Source: Enterobacter cloacae
GTDB taxonomy: Bacteria; Pseudomonadota; Gammaproteobacteria; Enterobacterales; Enterobacteriaceae
Assembly (NCBI GenBank): GCA_014169315.1
Contig: AP022133.1
Span: 4,464,001-4,528,000, forward strand
DNA length: 64,000 bases
Reading direction: 5' to 3'
Part shown: piece after piece, positions 1 to 8,642 of the stretch
How positions within the stretch are numbered: the first letter of the stretch is position 1
Layout: every line of letters begins with the position of its first letter
Translations under genes and position numbers: made by a program
The notes under the pieces: generated by a model
The model's database searches: none
Seen by the model: the letters and a program-made list of their open reading frames with translations, nothing else
What the model was told of the DNA's origin: nothing

Positions 1-27
1 TGCGGTGTGCTGCTTACTGCGAAGTAA
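1..27 (+). CDS. trmA: trmA, 3' end only (tRNA m5U54 methyltransferase)
   Basis: The first 27 bases read in frame as CGVLLTAK followed by TAA. This is the C-terminal tail I recall for enterobacterial TrmA, the S-adenosylmethionine-dependent enzyme that makes 5-methyluridine at tRNA position 54. In E. coli trmA also converges on yijD, so position and direction agree. Everything upstream lies outside the window. The call rests on eight residues plus synteny. Confidence 0.75.
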   Translation, partial: CGVLLTAK

Positions 28-37
28 TGGGGTTCCC

Positions 38-70
38 GTAGGGCAGGTAAGCAAAGCGCCACCTGCCTAC
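38..70. repeat. REP-type palindrome between trmA and yijD
   Basis: Imperfect inverted repeat with arms GTAGGGCAGGT and ACCTGCCTAC around AAGCAAAGCGCC. It has the layout of an enterobacterial REP/BIME unit and lies between two convergent genes, where such elements often act as 3' stabilisers or terminators. Confidence 0.7.
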
Positions 71-84
71 AACACCCCATTCAC

Positions 85-444
85 TTACTCCGGCAGCTCG
101 TGCTTACGGCTACGCATGCGCGAGCCAATCCAGAACACCAGCGCCACAGACAGCACGGCAGGCAGGAAGTTAGAGCCGATATCCGGGTACTCTGCGCGCA
201 CCACGGTGCTATACAGCAGCACGCCCAGAATAAAGCAGGCGGCGGCCAGCCCCGGTAACCCCACCGGCATGGTGCGGTTCTGATAACGCTGGTGTAGACA
301 GTAAACCGTCAGAACCAGCGCGATTAGCGGGAAAATCGAGAACGGCACAATCGAGCTGAAAACAGCCGCAAACGTGCCATTAATTGATAAGCCAGCGATC
401 AATGCCAGCAACAACGTACCCTTATCCTGACCTGACTGTTTCAT
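85..444 (-). CDS. yijD: YijD, DUF1422 inner-membrane protein
   Basis: 119 residues, matching the size of E. coli YijD. Four hydrophobic segments are visible at about residues 10-30, 33-50, 64-82 and 92-108, with a basic C-terminus (SRMRSRKH), so it should be a small polytopic inner-membrane protein. It starts 9 nt downstream of the fabR stop and is surely co-transcribed with it. The molecular function is unknown; the fabR linkage hints at membrane lipid homeostasis, but that is inference only. Confidence 0.9.
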   Translation of the reverse strand: MKQSGQDKGTLLLALIAGLSINGTFAAVFSSIVPFSIFPLIALVLTVYCLHQRYQNRTMPVGLPGLAAACFILGVLLYSTVVRAEYPDIGSNFLPAVLSVALVFWIGSRMRSRKHELPE

Positions 445-453
445 TACTCACCT

Positions 454-1089
454 TCACTCATCGGTTTGATGTGCTAACTTCTCTTGTTCACGGCGATACC
501 AGTAATATGCGCCTTTGGAAATCATCCGCAGTTGCAATACCAGCCGCTCTTCGAGCTGCTTGCGTTGCTCCACGCTCACATCCAGCGCTTCGGCACCCGC
601 ACTGAAGACAATTGTCACCATCGCTTCGGCCTGTGCTTCTGTGAATGCACGCGGCATATGGTTTTCGAGTTCAAGATAGTCGGCAAGTTCCGCGATGAAA
701 TGCTGAATTTCACGCGCAACAGCGGCACGAAATGCGGCCGACGTCCCGGAACGCTCCCGCAACAGCAGGCGGAACGCATTGGGGTTATTGCCGATAAATT
801 CCATAAAGGTCGACACGGAGGTGCGGATCACGCTGCCGCCTTTCGCGATACGCTGACGCGCCTGGCGCATTAGCTGACGCAGCATCAGGCCGCTTTCATC
901 CACCATAGTCAGGCCCAGTTCATCCACATCACGGAAATGACGATAGAAGGACGTTGGCGCAATCCCGGCCTCGCGTGCGACTTCACGCAGACTCAAACTG
1001 GCAAAACTCCGCTCGGCACTCAGTTGACTGAATGCGGCTTCCACCAGCGAACGCCGGGTTTTCTCTTTTTGTTGTGCTCTTACGCCCAT
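454..1089 (-). CDS. fabR: FabR, TetR-family repressor of unsaturated fatty acid synthesis
   Basis: 211-residue TetR-family regulator. The N-terminal helix-turn-helix (about residues 33-52, [21 protein letters not shown] region) is essentially that of E. coli FabR, which represses fabA and fabB according to the unsaturated/saturated acyl-thioester ratio. The reading frame is open 126 nt further upstream to 1215. The start at 1089 ([10 protein letters not shown]) is chosen because it matches the conserved N-terminus of the family. It is transcribed divergently from sthA and is first in the fabR-yijD operon. Confidence 0.95.
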   Translation of the reverse strand: MGVRAQQKEKTRRSLVEAAFSQLSAERSFASLSLREVAREAGIAPTSFYRHFRDVDELGLTMVDESGLMLRQLMRQARQRIAKGGSVIRTSVSTFMEFIGNNPNAFRLLLRERSGTSAAFRAAVAREIQHFIAELADYLELENHMPRAFTEAQAEAMVTIVFSAGAEALDVSVEQRKQLEERLVLQLRMISKGAYYWYRREQEKLAHQTDE

Positions 1090-1288
1090 CACGATAGCTG
1101 AATCCTTCCAAAGGTCTGATGGCACTATACCAGAGAATAAAATTAATCTGTTTGCCTGGCTTTGTGAATGATTGTTTACGCGCGGTTTGTGCTCCACTGC
1201 CCGAAAAAAGCACAACGATAATTGGGTTACTCAGGCAATGATGTTATGATCCTGTTGCTTTTATGTATAAGAACAGGTAAGCCTTACC
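1090..1288. promoter_or_regulatory. divergent fabR/sthA promoter region
   Basis: 199 bp between two divergent starts, so it must hold both promoters. I see no FabR-type palindrome of the fabA/fabB kind here. An AACAGGTAAG stretch just before the sthA ATG can serve as its ribosome-binding site. Confidence 0.5.
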
Positions 1289-2689
1289 ATGCCACATTCC
1301 TACGATTACGACGCAATAGTTATTGGTTCCGGCCCCGGCGGCGAAGGCGCTGCTATGGGACTGGTGAAACAGGGAGCCAGAGTAGCGGTCATTGAGCGCT
1401 ACCATAACGTTGGCGGCGGTTGCACCCACTGGGGCACCATCCCTTCCAAAGCCCTCCGCCACGCCGTCAGCCGCATTATTGAATTCAACCAGAACCCTCT
1501 TTACAGCGACCACTCCCGACTTCTTCGTTCCTCCTTTGCCGACATCCTGAATCACGCGGATACCGTCATTAACCAGCAAACGCGGATGCGTCAGGGGTTT
1601 TATGAGCGTAACCACTGCGAAATTTTGCAGGGCAACGCGCACTTTGTAGATGAACATACCCTGGCACTCGAATGCCACGACGGTTCGGTTGAAACCATCA
1701 CCGCCGAAAAATTTGTGATTGCCTGCGGTTCACGCCCATACCATCCGGCCGACGTGGACTTCTCGCACCCGCGCATCTACGACAGCGACTCCATCCTTAG
1801 CCTGCACCACGAACCACGTCATGTGATTATCTATGGCGCGGGCGTAATTGGCTGCGAATATGCGTCGATTTTCCGTGGAATGGAGGTCAAAGTTGATCTC
1901 ATCAACACCCGTGACCGCCTGCTGGCGTTCCTCGATCAGGAAATGTCAGATTCTCTCTCCTACCACTTCTGGAACAGCGGTGTGGTGATTCGCCACAACG
2001 AAGAGTACGAGAAAATCGAAGGCTGCGATGACGGTGTGATCATGCATCTGAAATCCGGTAAGAAGCTGAAGGCGGACTGCCTGCTGTATGCCAATGGCCG
2101 TACCGGTAACACGGATTCGCTGGCGCTGGAAAACATCGGACTTGAAACCGACAGCCGTGGTCAGTTGAAGGTCAACAGCATGTACCAGACTGCACTGCCG
2201 CATGTTTACGCGGTGGGCGACGTGATTGGTTACCCAAGCCTGGCGTCAGCGGCTTACGACCAGGGGCGCATTGCGGCACAGGCACTGGTGAAAGGTGAAG
2301 CCACAGCGCACCTGATCGAAGATATTCCGACGGGTATCTATACCATCCCGGAAATCAGTTCTGTGGGTAAAACCGAACAGCAACTGACGGCAATGAAAGT
2401 GCCTTACGAGGTGGGTCGTGCGCAGTTTAAACATCTGGCGCGGGCGCAAATCGTGGGGATGAGCGTGGGTACGCTGAAGATCCTGTTCCATCGCGAGACG
2501 AAAGAGATCCTCGGTATTCACTGCTTTGGAGAACGCGCGGCGGAAATCATTCATATCGGCCAGGCGATAATGGAGCAAAAAGGTGGTGGTAACACCATCG
2601 AATACTTCGTTAACACCACCTTTAACTACCCGACCATGGCGGAAGCCTACCGGGTTGCGGCACTAAACGGTCTGAACCGCCTGTTTTAA
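1289..2689 (+). CDS. sthA: SthA, soluble pyridine nucleotide transhydrogenase
   Basis: 466 residues, the standard length. This cytoplasmic FAD enzyme interconverts NADPH + NAD+ and NADP+ + NADH and mainly drains excess NADPH. It has the flavoprotein disulfide-reductase fold: FAD Rossmann motif GSGPGG at residues 13-18, second Rossmann motif [10 protein letters not shown] near residue 185, and C-terminal dimerisation domain. In the usual redox-active CxxxxC position it reads C45-T-H-W-G-T50, so the second Cys is replaced by Thr, as is typical of SthA and distinct from lipoamide dehydrogenase. The 3' end overlaps oxyR by 27 nt in opposite orientation. Confidence 0.96.
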   Translation: MPHSYDYDAIVIGSGPGGEGAAMGLVKQGARVAVIERYHNVGGGCTHWGTIPSKALRHAVSRIIEFNQNPLYSDHSRLLRSSFADILNHADTVINQQTRMRQGFYERNHCEILQGNAHFVDEHTLALECHDGSVETITAEKFVIACGSRPYHPADVDFSHPRIYDSDSILSLHHEPRHVIIYGAGVIGCEYASIFRGMEVKVDLINTRDRLLAFLDQEMSDSLSYHFWNSGVVIRHNEEYEKIEGCDDGVIMHLKSGKKLKADCLLYANGRTGNTDSLALENIGLETDSRGQLKVNSMYQTALPHVYAVGDVIGYPSLASAAYDQGRIAAQALVKGEATAHLIEDIPTGIYTIPEISSVGKTEQQLTAMKVPYEVGRAQFKHLARAQIVGMSVGTLKILFHRETKEILGIHCFGERAAEIIHIGQAIMEQKGGGNTIEYFVNTTFNYPTMAEAYRVAALNGLNRLF

Positions 2690-3589
2690 CGCGCTGTCAA
2701 AATGGCCATCCATTGAACTACGGATGGCCTCTGCCAGCTGCTCATAGCGGCTGCGCAGCGGTGAACCCGGGCGATAAACCAGACCAATAGTACGACGCGG
2801 CTCTGGCTTAATACACGGCAGATACACCACACCATCACGTTTACGCTCACGCGGTACCGCCAGTGCAGGCAGCAGCGTAATGCCACTTCCGGCTGCCACC
2901 ATATTACGCAGCGTTTCCAGGCTGGTTGCGCGGAAATGGGTATCTTCATCAGCACCCGCTTCAAAGCAGAAACCCATCGCCTGATCGCGCAGGCAGTGGC
3001 CATCTTCCAGCATCAGCAGTTTTTCACCGGCCAGATCGGCCATCGGCACGCGATCGCGGTTAGCCCACGGGTGATCTTCATAGATCGCCAGCATCATCGG
3101 CTCATCAAACAGCGGCACTTCGATAAAGGCTTCACTCTCTTTGACCAGCGCCAGAATCGCGCAGTCGAGCTTGCCGCTATCTAACTGCGCCAGCAGCTGA
3201 TGGGTTTGCGCTTCATGCAGGTACATTTCGAGTTTCGGGAACGTCTGGTGCAGCATTGGAATGATGTGCGGCAACAGGTACGGGCCAACGGTTGGGATCA
3301 GGCCAATATGCAGTGGGCCGGACATCGTCTCCCCCTGCTGGCTTGCCATTTCCTTGAGCACTTTGACCTCGCGCAGCACGGTGCGCGCCTGATCCACCAG
3401 CAGAAGACCTGCCTGGGTGAACAGTACCTTACGACTGGTGCGCTCCAGCAGCATTACGCCCAGCTCATCTTCCAGCTTGCGGATCTGACCGCTCAGCGTG
3501 GGCTGGCTGACGTGGCAGGAATCTGCCGCGCGGCGAAAATGACGGTGCTCGGCTAACGCTACCAGGTATTCAAGATCACGAATATTCAT
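2663..3589 (-). CDS. oxyR: OxyR, LysR-family hydrogen peroxide sensor-regulator
   Basis: 308 residues (E. coli 305). N-terminal LysR helix-turn-helix at about residues 17-36, then the two-lobed regulatory domain. The redox pair is present as C199 (DGHCLRD) and C208 (MGFCFEAG); in E. coli these form the activating intramolecular disulfide. The slight C-terminal extension (LKQAVQTV) makes the gene overlap the convergent sthA stop by 27 nt. The OxyS sRNA is divergent from its start and katG, a classical target, is in this window. Confidence 0.97.
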   Translation of the reverse strand: MNIRDLEYLVALAEHRHFRRAADSCHVSQPTLSGQIRKLEDELGVMLLERTSRKVLFTQAGLLLVDQARTVLREVKVLKEMASQQGETMSGPLHIGLIPTVGPYLLPHIIPMLHQTFPKLEMYLHEAQTHQLLAQLDSGKLDCAILALVKESEAFIEVPLFDEPMMLAIYEDHPWANRDRVPMADLAGEKLLMLEDGHCLRDQAMGFCFEAGADEDTHFRATSLETLRNMVAAGSGITLLPALAVPRERKRDGVVYLPCIKPEPRRTIGLVYRPGSPLRSRYEQLAEAIRSSMDGHFDSALKQAVQTV

Positions 3590-3599
3590 TATTCATCCT

Positions 3600-3665
3600 C
3601 CGTCGCCACGATAGTTCATGGCGATAGATAGCATAGCAACGAACGATTATCCCTATCAAGCATTC
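3600..3665. promoter_or_regulatory. OxyR-binding region between oxyR and oxyS
   Basis: The segment carries repeated ATAG/CTAT-type elements (GATAGTTC, GCGATAGATAG, CCCTATC) in the spaced pattern expected of OxyR tetramer sites. It lies between the oxyR start and the oxyS promoter, as in E. coli, where OxyR represses itself and activates oxyS from the same site. The assignment is by pattern and position. Confidence 0.65.
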
Positions 3666-3685
3666 TGTTGAATAATACATCACAT

Positions 3686-3802
3686 AGACGAGACAGAACG
3701 TGTTTGACCCTTGACGTTCCCGCACCGTCAAACGAGTTTCTCTCAAACTCGAATAACTAAAGCCAACGTGAACTTTTGCGGACCCCGTGGTCCGCATTTT
3801 TT
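3686..3802 (+). ncRNA. oxyS: OxyS small regulatory RNA
   Basis: The 3' half (about 3741-3777, through AATAACTAAAGCCAACGTGA) is nearly identical to E. coli OxyS, an Hfq-binding, peroxide-induced sRNA of about 110 nt. It ends in the strong hairpin GCGGACC-CCGT-GGTCCGC (3778-3795) plus a T run. A -10-like AATAAT at 3671-3676 sits where GATAAT lies in E. coli and predicts a 5' end near 3686. The 5' third is diverged: the first stem here is GTTTGAC/GTCAAAC (3702-3708, 3727-3733) instead of the E. coli GAAACGG/CCGTTTC. The 5' end is inferred. Confidence 0.88.
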
Positions 3803-3830
3803 TGCGTAAAAAAAGCCCGGGGATAAAAGC

Positions 3831-3857
3831 AAAATGGCAACCGAAGTTGCCATTTTT
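3831..3857. terminator. bidirectional terminator between oxyS and argH
   Basis: Perfect inverted repeat AAAATGGCAAC-CGAA-GTTGCCATTTTT. It is flanked by A-run and T-run in the right places for either strand, and most simply ends argCBH transcription. Confidence 0.8.
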
Positions 3858-3865
3858 AGTGTTTG

Positions 3866-3906
3866 CTCCCTCTCCCCGTGGGAGTGTACGGTCCGGGGTG
3901 AGGGCA
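3866..3906. repeat. CCCTCTCCCC-type intergenic palindrome downstream of argH
   Basis: CTCCCTCTCCCCGTGGGAG followed by GGGGTGAGGG. It is one of four related CCCTCTCC palindromes in this window, the others near 8403, 17534 and 33314, and always lies just after a stop codon. It may be a dispersed repeat family and/or a transcription-end hairpin. Confidence 0.55.
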
Positions 3907-3920
3907 TCAGCCCGCACAAA

Positions 3921-5294
3921 TTAAACTAGCCGGTTTTTCGCATCCGCAATCGCCTGCGCGACTTGTTTAGGCGACACGCCACCTTTGGCAGCACGCTTAT
4001 CCAGGCAGGATTGCAGCGCCAGAATCGGATACACATCGTCACCGATAACCGCACTGAATTTCTGCAGGTCGGCAAGCGCCAGCGCTTCCAGCGCTTTGCC
4101 CTGACGAATAGCTTCCACTACCGCTTCACCCACAATATGGTGCGCTTCACGGAACGGCACGCCTTTGGCGACCAGATAATCCGCCAGTTCAGTAGAGTTA
4201 GCATAACCCTGCTGCGCGGCTTCCTGACAACGTGGACGTTTCACCTGAATGCCGTCCAGCACCAGCGCGCCCATGTGCAGACAGTCCAGCCAGGTGTCGA
4301 GCGCATCGAACAACCCCTCTTTGTCTTCCTGCATATCTTTGTTGTACGCCAGCGGTAACCCTTTCAGGGTCATCATCATGCCGGTCAGCGCGCCCTGCAC
4401 ACGGCCACACTTGCCGCGGATCAGCTCCAGCGCATCCGGGTTTTTCTTCTGCGGCATCAGAGAAGAGCCGGAAGTCACGCGGTCAGACAGCTCAACAAAG
4501 CCAGCTTCACCGGAGTTGAAGAAGATCAGATCTTCAGCGAAACGCGACAGGTGAACCATCCCGATAGAGGCGTTGGAAAGCAGCTCCAGCACGTGGTCAC
4601 GGTCAGACACGCTGTCCAGGCTGTTACGGGTAGCTGAAGCAAAGCCCAGCCAGCCCGCCAGCTGCTCACGGTCAATTTCGTATGCTGTACCCGCCAATGC
4701 ACCACTGCCCAGCGGGCTTACGTCCAGGCGCTTCAGGGTATCCTGCAGGCGGCTTTCATCACGCGCCAGCATCTCAACATAGGCCAGACACCAGTGAGCA
4801 AAGGTCACCGGCTGCGCGCGCTGCAGGTGGGTATAACCCGGCATCACCGCGTCCTGGTTGTTCTGCGCAGTTTCCACCAGCGCGCTCTGCAACTGGCGGT
4901 TAGCCACCAGCAGTTCGCCAACGGTCTCTTTACACCACAGCTTCAGATCGGTCGCGACCTGGTCATTACGGCTACGCCCGGTGTGCAGCTTTTTACCCAA
5001 CTGCCCCACTTTATCGATAAGCTTGCCTTCCACCCAGCTGTGAATATCTTCGGCATCGCTTTGCAGGATCTGCTGCGGATCCAGACGCACCTCTTCCAGC
5101 AGATTATTCAGCGCCTCTTCCAGTTGCAGCTGTTCGTCTGCGGTCAGTACGCCAACCGTCACCAGCGCTTTGGACCAGGCCACAGAGCCGACGATATCCT
5201 GTTCGGCCAGGCGGTAGTCGAAGCGCAAAGAGTCGTTGAACTGTTTGAACCGTTGATCCGCTGCCTGTGTAAAACGCCCACCCCAAAGTGCCAT
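3921..5294 (-). CDS. argH: ArgH, argininosuccinate lyase
   Basis: 457 residues, full length. It cleaves argininosuccinate to arginine and fumarate, the last step of arginine biosynthesis, in the cytoplasm as a homotetramer. The fumarase/aspartase superfamily signature [11 protein letters not shown] is at residues 276-286, and the conserved T155-H156 pair (MPGYTHLQ) supplies part of the active site. It is the last gene of argCBH and is separated from argB by 74 bp containing a REP element. Confidence 0.97.
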   Translation of the reverse strand: MALWGGRFTQAADQRFKQFNDSLRFDYRLAEQDIVGSVAWSKALVTVGVLTADEQLQLEEALNNLLEEVRLDPQQILQSDAEDIHSWVEGKLIDKVGQLGKKLHTGRSRNDQVATDLKLWCKETVGELLVANRQLQSALVETAQNNQDAVMPGYTHLQRAQPVTFAHWCLAYVEMLARDESRLQDTLKRLDVSPLGSGALAGTAYEIDREQLAGWLGFASATRNSLDSVSDRDHVLELLSNASIGMVHLSRFAEDLIFFNSGEAGFVELSDRVTSGSSLMPQKKNPDALELIRGKCGRVQGALTGMMMTLKGLPLAYNKDMQEDKEGLFDALDTWLDCLHMGALVLDGIQVKRPRCQEAAQQGYANSTELADYLVAKGVPFREAHHIVGEAVVEAIRQGKALEALALADLQKFSAVIGDDVYPILALQSCLDKRAAKGGVSPKQVAQAIADAKNRLV

Positions 5295-5321
5295 AACATC
5301 GTTCCTTTATTCGTTAGTTCT

Positions 5322-5353
5322 GCCGGGTGGCGCTACGCTTACCCGGCCTACGG
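5322..5353. repeat. REP element between argB and argH
   Basis: GCCGGGTGGCGCTACGCTTACCCGGC type palindrome ending in CTACGG. This is the canonical REP/PU core. It sits inside the argCBH transcript, so it may protect the upstream argCB part from 3' exonucleases. Confidence 0.85.
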
Positions 5354-5368
5354 TAAATCAATAAATGC

Positions 5369-6145
5369 TTATGCCAGAATACGTGTGCCAATCGGTGTGC
5401 CGTTAAACAGCGCCGGAAGTTGCTCCGCATGACGCCAGGAGGCAATGTCCACCGGGCGACCGAGCGTACGCGCGGCATCCAGTGCAGCGTTCACTTTAAC
5501 AATCATGCCATCGGTGATAATGCCCTGGGCAATCAGTTGCTCTGCTTTCGCCGCCGTCATTTCCGCAATGCGCTGGCCTTTGCCATCCAGAATCCCGCTC
5601 ACGTCAGAGAGCAGGATCAGGTCTGCACCCAGCGTCGCCGCCAGCGCGGTTGCCGCCTGGTCAGCATTCACGTTCATCAGCTCACCCTCTTCGGTCACAC
5701 CGATAGAACTCACCACTGGCAGGAAACCACCTTCCAGCAGCGTGTTAATCAGCTTAGGCGAACCAGGCTGCGCCAGTCCAACATGACCGAGCTCTTCATC
5801 GAGCTGGGTCACTTTTACGCTATCACCATCACCCAGATAGAGACCAACAGAGGCAATATGGTGTTTCTTCGCCCACGCCAGCAGCGTTTTGTTCGCTGTC
5901 CCCGCCAACGCACCGGTAATGATGTCAATCTGATCGGCAGGCGTCACACGCAGGCCATTTTTCTTTTTCACCGGCAGGTTAAGCCCTTTCATCAGCTCAT
6001 CCACCACACAGCCGCCGCCGTGGACAATCACCAGCGGACGTTGGTGTGATTCGCGATAGTTAACCAGCGCGGTAAAAAGACGCTCCAGCGCTTCTTCGCT
6101 GTCCAGCAGTACACCACCGAGTTTGATAATTAATGGGTTCATCAT
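5369..6145 (-). CDS. argB: ArgB, acetylglutamate kinase
   Basis: 258 residues. It phosphorylates N-acetyl-L-glutamate with ATP, the second step of arginine biosynthesis. Amino-acid kinase fold: N-terminal IIKLGGVLL nucleotide-binding strand, then the glycine-rich VHGGGCVVD loop near residue 45. The frame is open one more codon (GTG at 6148). ATG at 6145 is preferred because [11 protein letters not shown] is the conserved N-terminus and gives the E. coli length. It lies 6 bp after the argC stop, so translation is probably coupled. Confidence 0.96.
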   Translation of the reverse strand: MMNPLIIKLGGVLLDSEEALERLFTALVNYRESHQRPLVIVHGGGCVVDELMKGLNLPVKKKNGLRVTPADQIDIITGALAGTANKTLLAWAKKHHIASVGLYLGDGDSVKVTQLDEELGHVGLAQPGSPKLINTLLEGGFLPVVSSIGVTEEGELMNVNADQAATALAATLGADLILLSDVSGILDGKGQRIAEMTAAKAEQLIAQGIITDGMIVKVNAALDAARTLGRPVDIASWRHAEQLPALFNGTPIGTRILA

Positions 6146-6151
6146 CACACC

Positions 6152-7156
6152 TTAAATAAGAGACTGTGTTTCAGGGAAGCCGAAACGAATATTTGCACAC
6201 TGCATTGCCTGTGCGGCAGCACCTTTGAGTAAGTTATCTTCCGTAGCCACCACAATCAGGTGCTCGTCCTGCACGGCAAAGCCAATATCACAGAACGGCA
6301 GGCCAACTACGTTTTTCAGCGCCGGAACACCTTTTTCATACAGGCGCACCAGCGGTTTATCCGCATACGCCTGAGTAAAGACCTCGCCCACCTGTTCTTT
6401 GGTCACACCCGGTTTCAGGCGGCAGGTGATGGTTTCGAGGATCCCGCGCGGGAAGCTACCCAGATGCGGGGTAAAGATGACGTTCGCCCCCAGATGGGTA
6501 GTGATCTCAGGGTGATGACGGTGGTTAAACACGCCATACGGCTGAAGGCTCACTTCGCAGAAGCTATTAGAAATCGCTGCCTTGCGCCCTGCACCGCTCA
6601 CACCACTGGTGGCGTTGATCACCGGCCACTGGTTCAGATCCAGCAGGCCTGCGTCGATCAACGGTTTCAGGGAGAGCTGCGCCGCCGTCGGGTAGCAACC
6701 CGGAACGGCAATCAGATCCGCGTCTTTTAGTTTGTCTGCGCTCCACTCCGCCAGTCCGTACACCGCTTTCTCAAGTAAGTCCGGGTGCTGATGGGTGAAA
6801 CCGTAATATTTTTCGTAGAACGCGCTATCGTTAACACGAAACGCGCCGGAAAGGTCGAATACCACACAACCCGCCGCCAGGAATTGCGGAGCCAGGTCGT
6901 GGCTGACTTCGTGCGCGGTGGCTAAAAACACCACGTCTACACCGTCGGTAAACTCGCTGATGTCGGACATCGGCTGTAACGGCAGATCAACAATGCCTTT
7001 CAGCTGCGGATGCAAATCAGAGATTAACTTTCCGGCATCATTGCTTTGCGCTGACACGGTCAAAGCGGTTATGGTCATATGTGGGTGGCGATTCACGTAG
7101 CTTACAAGCTCTGCGCCCGCATAACCGCTAGCGCCTACAATCAGCGTATTCAACAT
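6152..7156 (-). CDS. argC: ArgC, N-acetyl-gamma-glutamyl-phosphate reductase
   Basis: 334 residues. It reduces N-acetylglutamyl phosphate to the semialdehyde with NADPH. Rossmann motif GASGYAGAE at residues 8-16; catalytic cysteine C154 in VPGCYPTAA. First gene of the argCBH operon, with a good AGGAA ribosome-binding site before ATG 7156. It is transcribed divergently from argE across a shared control region holding ARG boxes. Confidence 0.97.
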   Translation of the reverse strand: MLNTLIVGASGYAGAELVSYVNRHPHMTITALTVSAQSNDAGKLISDLHPQLKGIVDLPLQPMSDISEFTDGVDVVFLATAHEVSHDLAPQFLAAGCVVFDLSGAFRVNDSAFYEKYYGFTHQHPDLLEKAVYGLAEWSADKLKDADLIAVPGCYPTAAQLSLKPLIDAGLLDLNQWPVINATSGVSGAGRKAAISNSFCEVSLQPYGVFNHRHHPEITTHLGANVIFTPHLGSFPRGILETITCRLKPGVTKEQVGEVFTQAYADKPLVRLYEKGVPALKNVVGLPFCDIGFAVQDEHLIVVATEDNLLKGAAAQAMQCANIRFGFPETQSLI

Positions 7157-7180
7157 CGGGTTCCTTTATGCTCAACGTTA

Positions 7181-7220
7181 ATGTATTTTTATTCACATTT
7201 ATTGCATGAATATTGATACT
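7181..7220. promoter_or_regulatory. tandem ARG boxes (ArgR operator) of argE/argCBH
   Basis: Two adjacent AT-rich 18-bp matches to the ArgR box: ATGTATTTTTATTCACAT at 7181-7198, and a second around TGCATGAATATTGATAC at 7203-7219. They match closely what I recall of the bipolar argECBH operator of E. coli, where the arginine-bound ArgR hexamer represses both directions. Confidence 0.85.
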
Positions 7221-7244
7221 ATCACGACCTAAGGTGTGTCAACA

Positions 7245-8396
7245 ATGAAAATGAACTTACCGCCATTTATCGAGATCTACCGCGCCCTGATTGCCACACC
7301 CTCCATCAGCGCGACCGAAGAAGCACTGGATCAGAGTAATGAGTCTTTAATCAATCTGCTGGCGGGTTGGTTTAGCGATCTTGGGTTTAACGTTGAGGTT
7401 CAGCCCGTTCCCGGAACACGCCACAAATTTAACCTGCTCGCCAGCACCGGACACGGCGCAGGTGGACTGTTACTGGCCGGTCATACCGATACCGTTCCGT
7501 TTGACGATGGCCGCTGGACGCGCGACCCGTTCACCCTGACCGAGCATGACAACAAGCTCTACGGTCTGGGTACGGCCGACATGAAAGGCTTCTTCGCCTT
7601 TATCCTCGACGCGCTGCGTGACGTCGACGTGACAAAACTGAAAAAGCCGCTCTATATCCTGGCGACTGCTGATGAAGAAACCAGCATGGCGGGCGCGCGC
7701 TATTTCTCTGAAAACACCTCAATTCGCCCTGATTGCGCGATTATCGGTGAGCCGACTTCCCTGCAGCCAATTCGCGCCCACAAAGGCCATATCTCTACGG
7801 CAGTGCGTGTGCTGGGCCAGTCCGGTCATTCCAGCGATCCGGCGCGTGGCGTGAACGCCATTGAGTTGATGCACGACGCCATTGGTCACATCATGCAGCT
7901 GCGTGACTCGCTGAAAGAGCGTTACCACCACGATGCGTTCACCGTACCTTACCCAACGCTGAACCTCGGTAGCCTGCACGGCGGTGATGCCTCCAACCGC
8001 ATCTGCGCCTGCTGTGAACTGCATATGGATATCCGTCCGCTGCCGGGCATGACGCTGAACGACCTGAATGGCTTACTGAGCGAAGCGCTGGCTCCGGTGA
8101 GCGAGCGCTGGCCAGGCCGTCTGACGGTTTCTGAGCTACACCCGCCGATCCCGGGATATGAGTGCCCGCCGGATCACCAGCTGGTTGAAGTGGTGGAAAA
8201 ACTGCTCGGTGAGAAAACCGACGTGGTGAACTACTGCACCGAAGCGCCGTTTATTCAGACGCTTTGCCCGACGCTGGTGCTTGGCCCTGGCTCCATCAAC
8301 CAGGCCCACCAGCCGGATGAATACCTGGAAACCCGCTTTATCAAACCCACCCGTGAACTGATTACCCAGGTTGTACATCACTTCTGCTGGCATTAA
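7245..8396 (+). CDS. argE: ArgE, acetylornithine deacetylase
   Basis: 383 residues, the E. coli length. This M20-family metallohydrolase releases ornithine and acetate from N-acetylornithine. Metal-site residues are visible: H80 and D82 in [10 protein letters not shown]112 in GTADMKGF, and the catalytic Glu in ADEETSM (about residue 144). A GTG at 7236 is also in frame, but AAGGTG at 7231-7236 is well placed as ribosome-binding site for ATG 7245 (MKMNLPPF). It is divergent from argC and shares its ARG boxes. Confidence 0.97.
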   Translation: MKMNLPPFIEIYRALIATPSISATEEALDQSNESLINLLAGWFSDLGFNVEVQPVPGTRHKFNLLASTGHGAGGLLLAGHTDTVPFDDGRWTRDPFTLTEHDNKLYGLGTADMKGFFAFILDALRDVDVTKLKKPLYILATADEETSMAGARYFSENTSIRPDCAIIGEPTSLQPIRAHKGHISTAVRVLGQSGHSSDPARGVNAIELMHDAIGHIMQLRDSLKERYHHDAFTVPYPTLNLGSLHGGDASNRICACCELHMDIRPLPGMTLNDLNGLLSEALAPVSERWPGRLTVSELHPPIPGYECPPDHQLVEVVEKLLGEKTDVVNYCTEAPFIQTLCPTLVLGPGSINQAHQPDEYLETRFIKPTRELITQVVHHFCWH

Positions 8397-8402
8397 TGAC
8401 GC

Positions 8403-8426
8403 TTCCCCTCTCTGAAGAGAGGGGAA
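8403..8426. terminator. stem-loop after argE
   Basis: Perfect 10-bp stem TTCCCCTCTC-TGAA-GAGAGGGGAA immediately after the argE stop. It has no T run, so it may be a weak or Rho-assisted terminator or an mRNA 3' stabiliser. It belongs to the same CCCTCTC palindrome class as those at 3866, 17534 and 33314. Confidence 0.5.
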
Positions 8427-8642
8427 AATCTCGCGATCCCCGTCACATTCTCATAAGCATCTCTTATTTGATGCAAAGCGAATTAAATTTCGTAAATTGC
8501 CCACATTTATTCGTTTGCTGAACCGTTTTCGCAGCAATTGACGACGGGGGTTTTACGTGGCTTTATAAAGGGAGATGACAAAATATTGTCCAACAGATTT
8601 TCGACTGGGCATAAACAAAAATGATGGGGTGACTGGGTTTTT

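Noticed and set aside
3576..3917. 113-codon minus-strand frame upstream of oxyR
   Set aside because: Runs opposite OxyS, its terminator and the OxyR site; no similarity to proteins.
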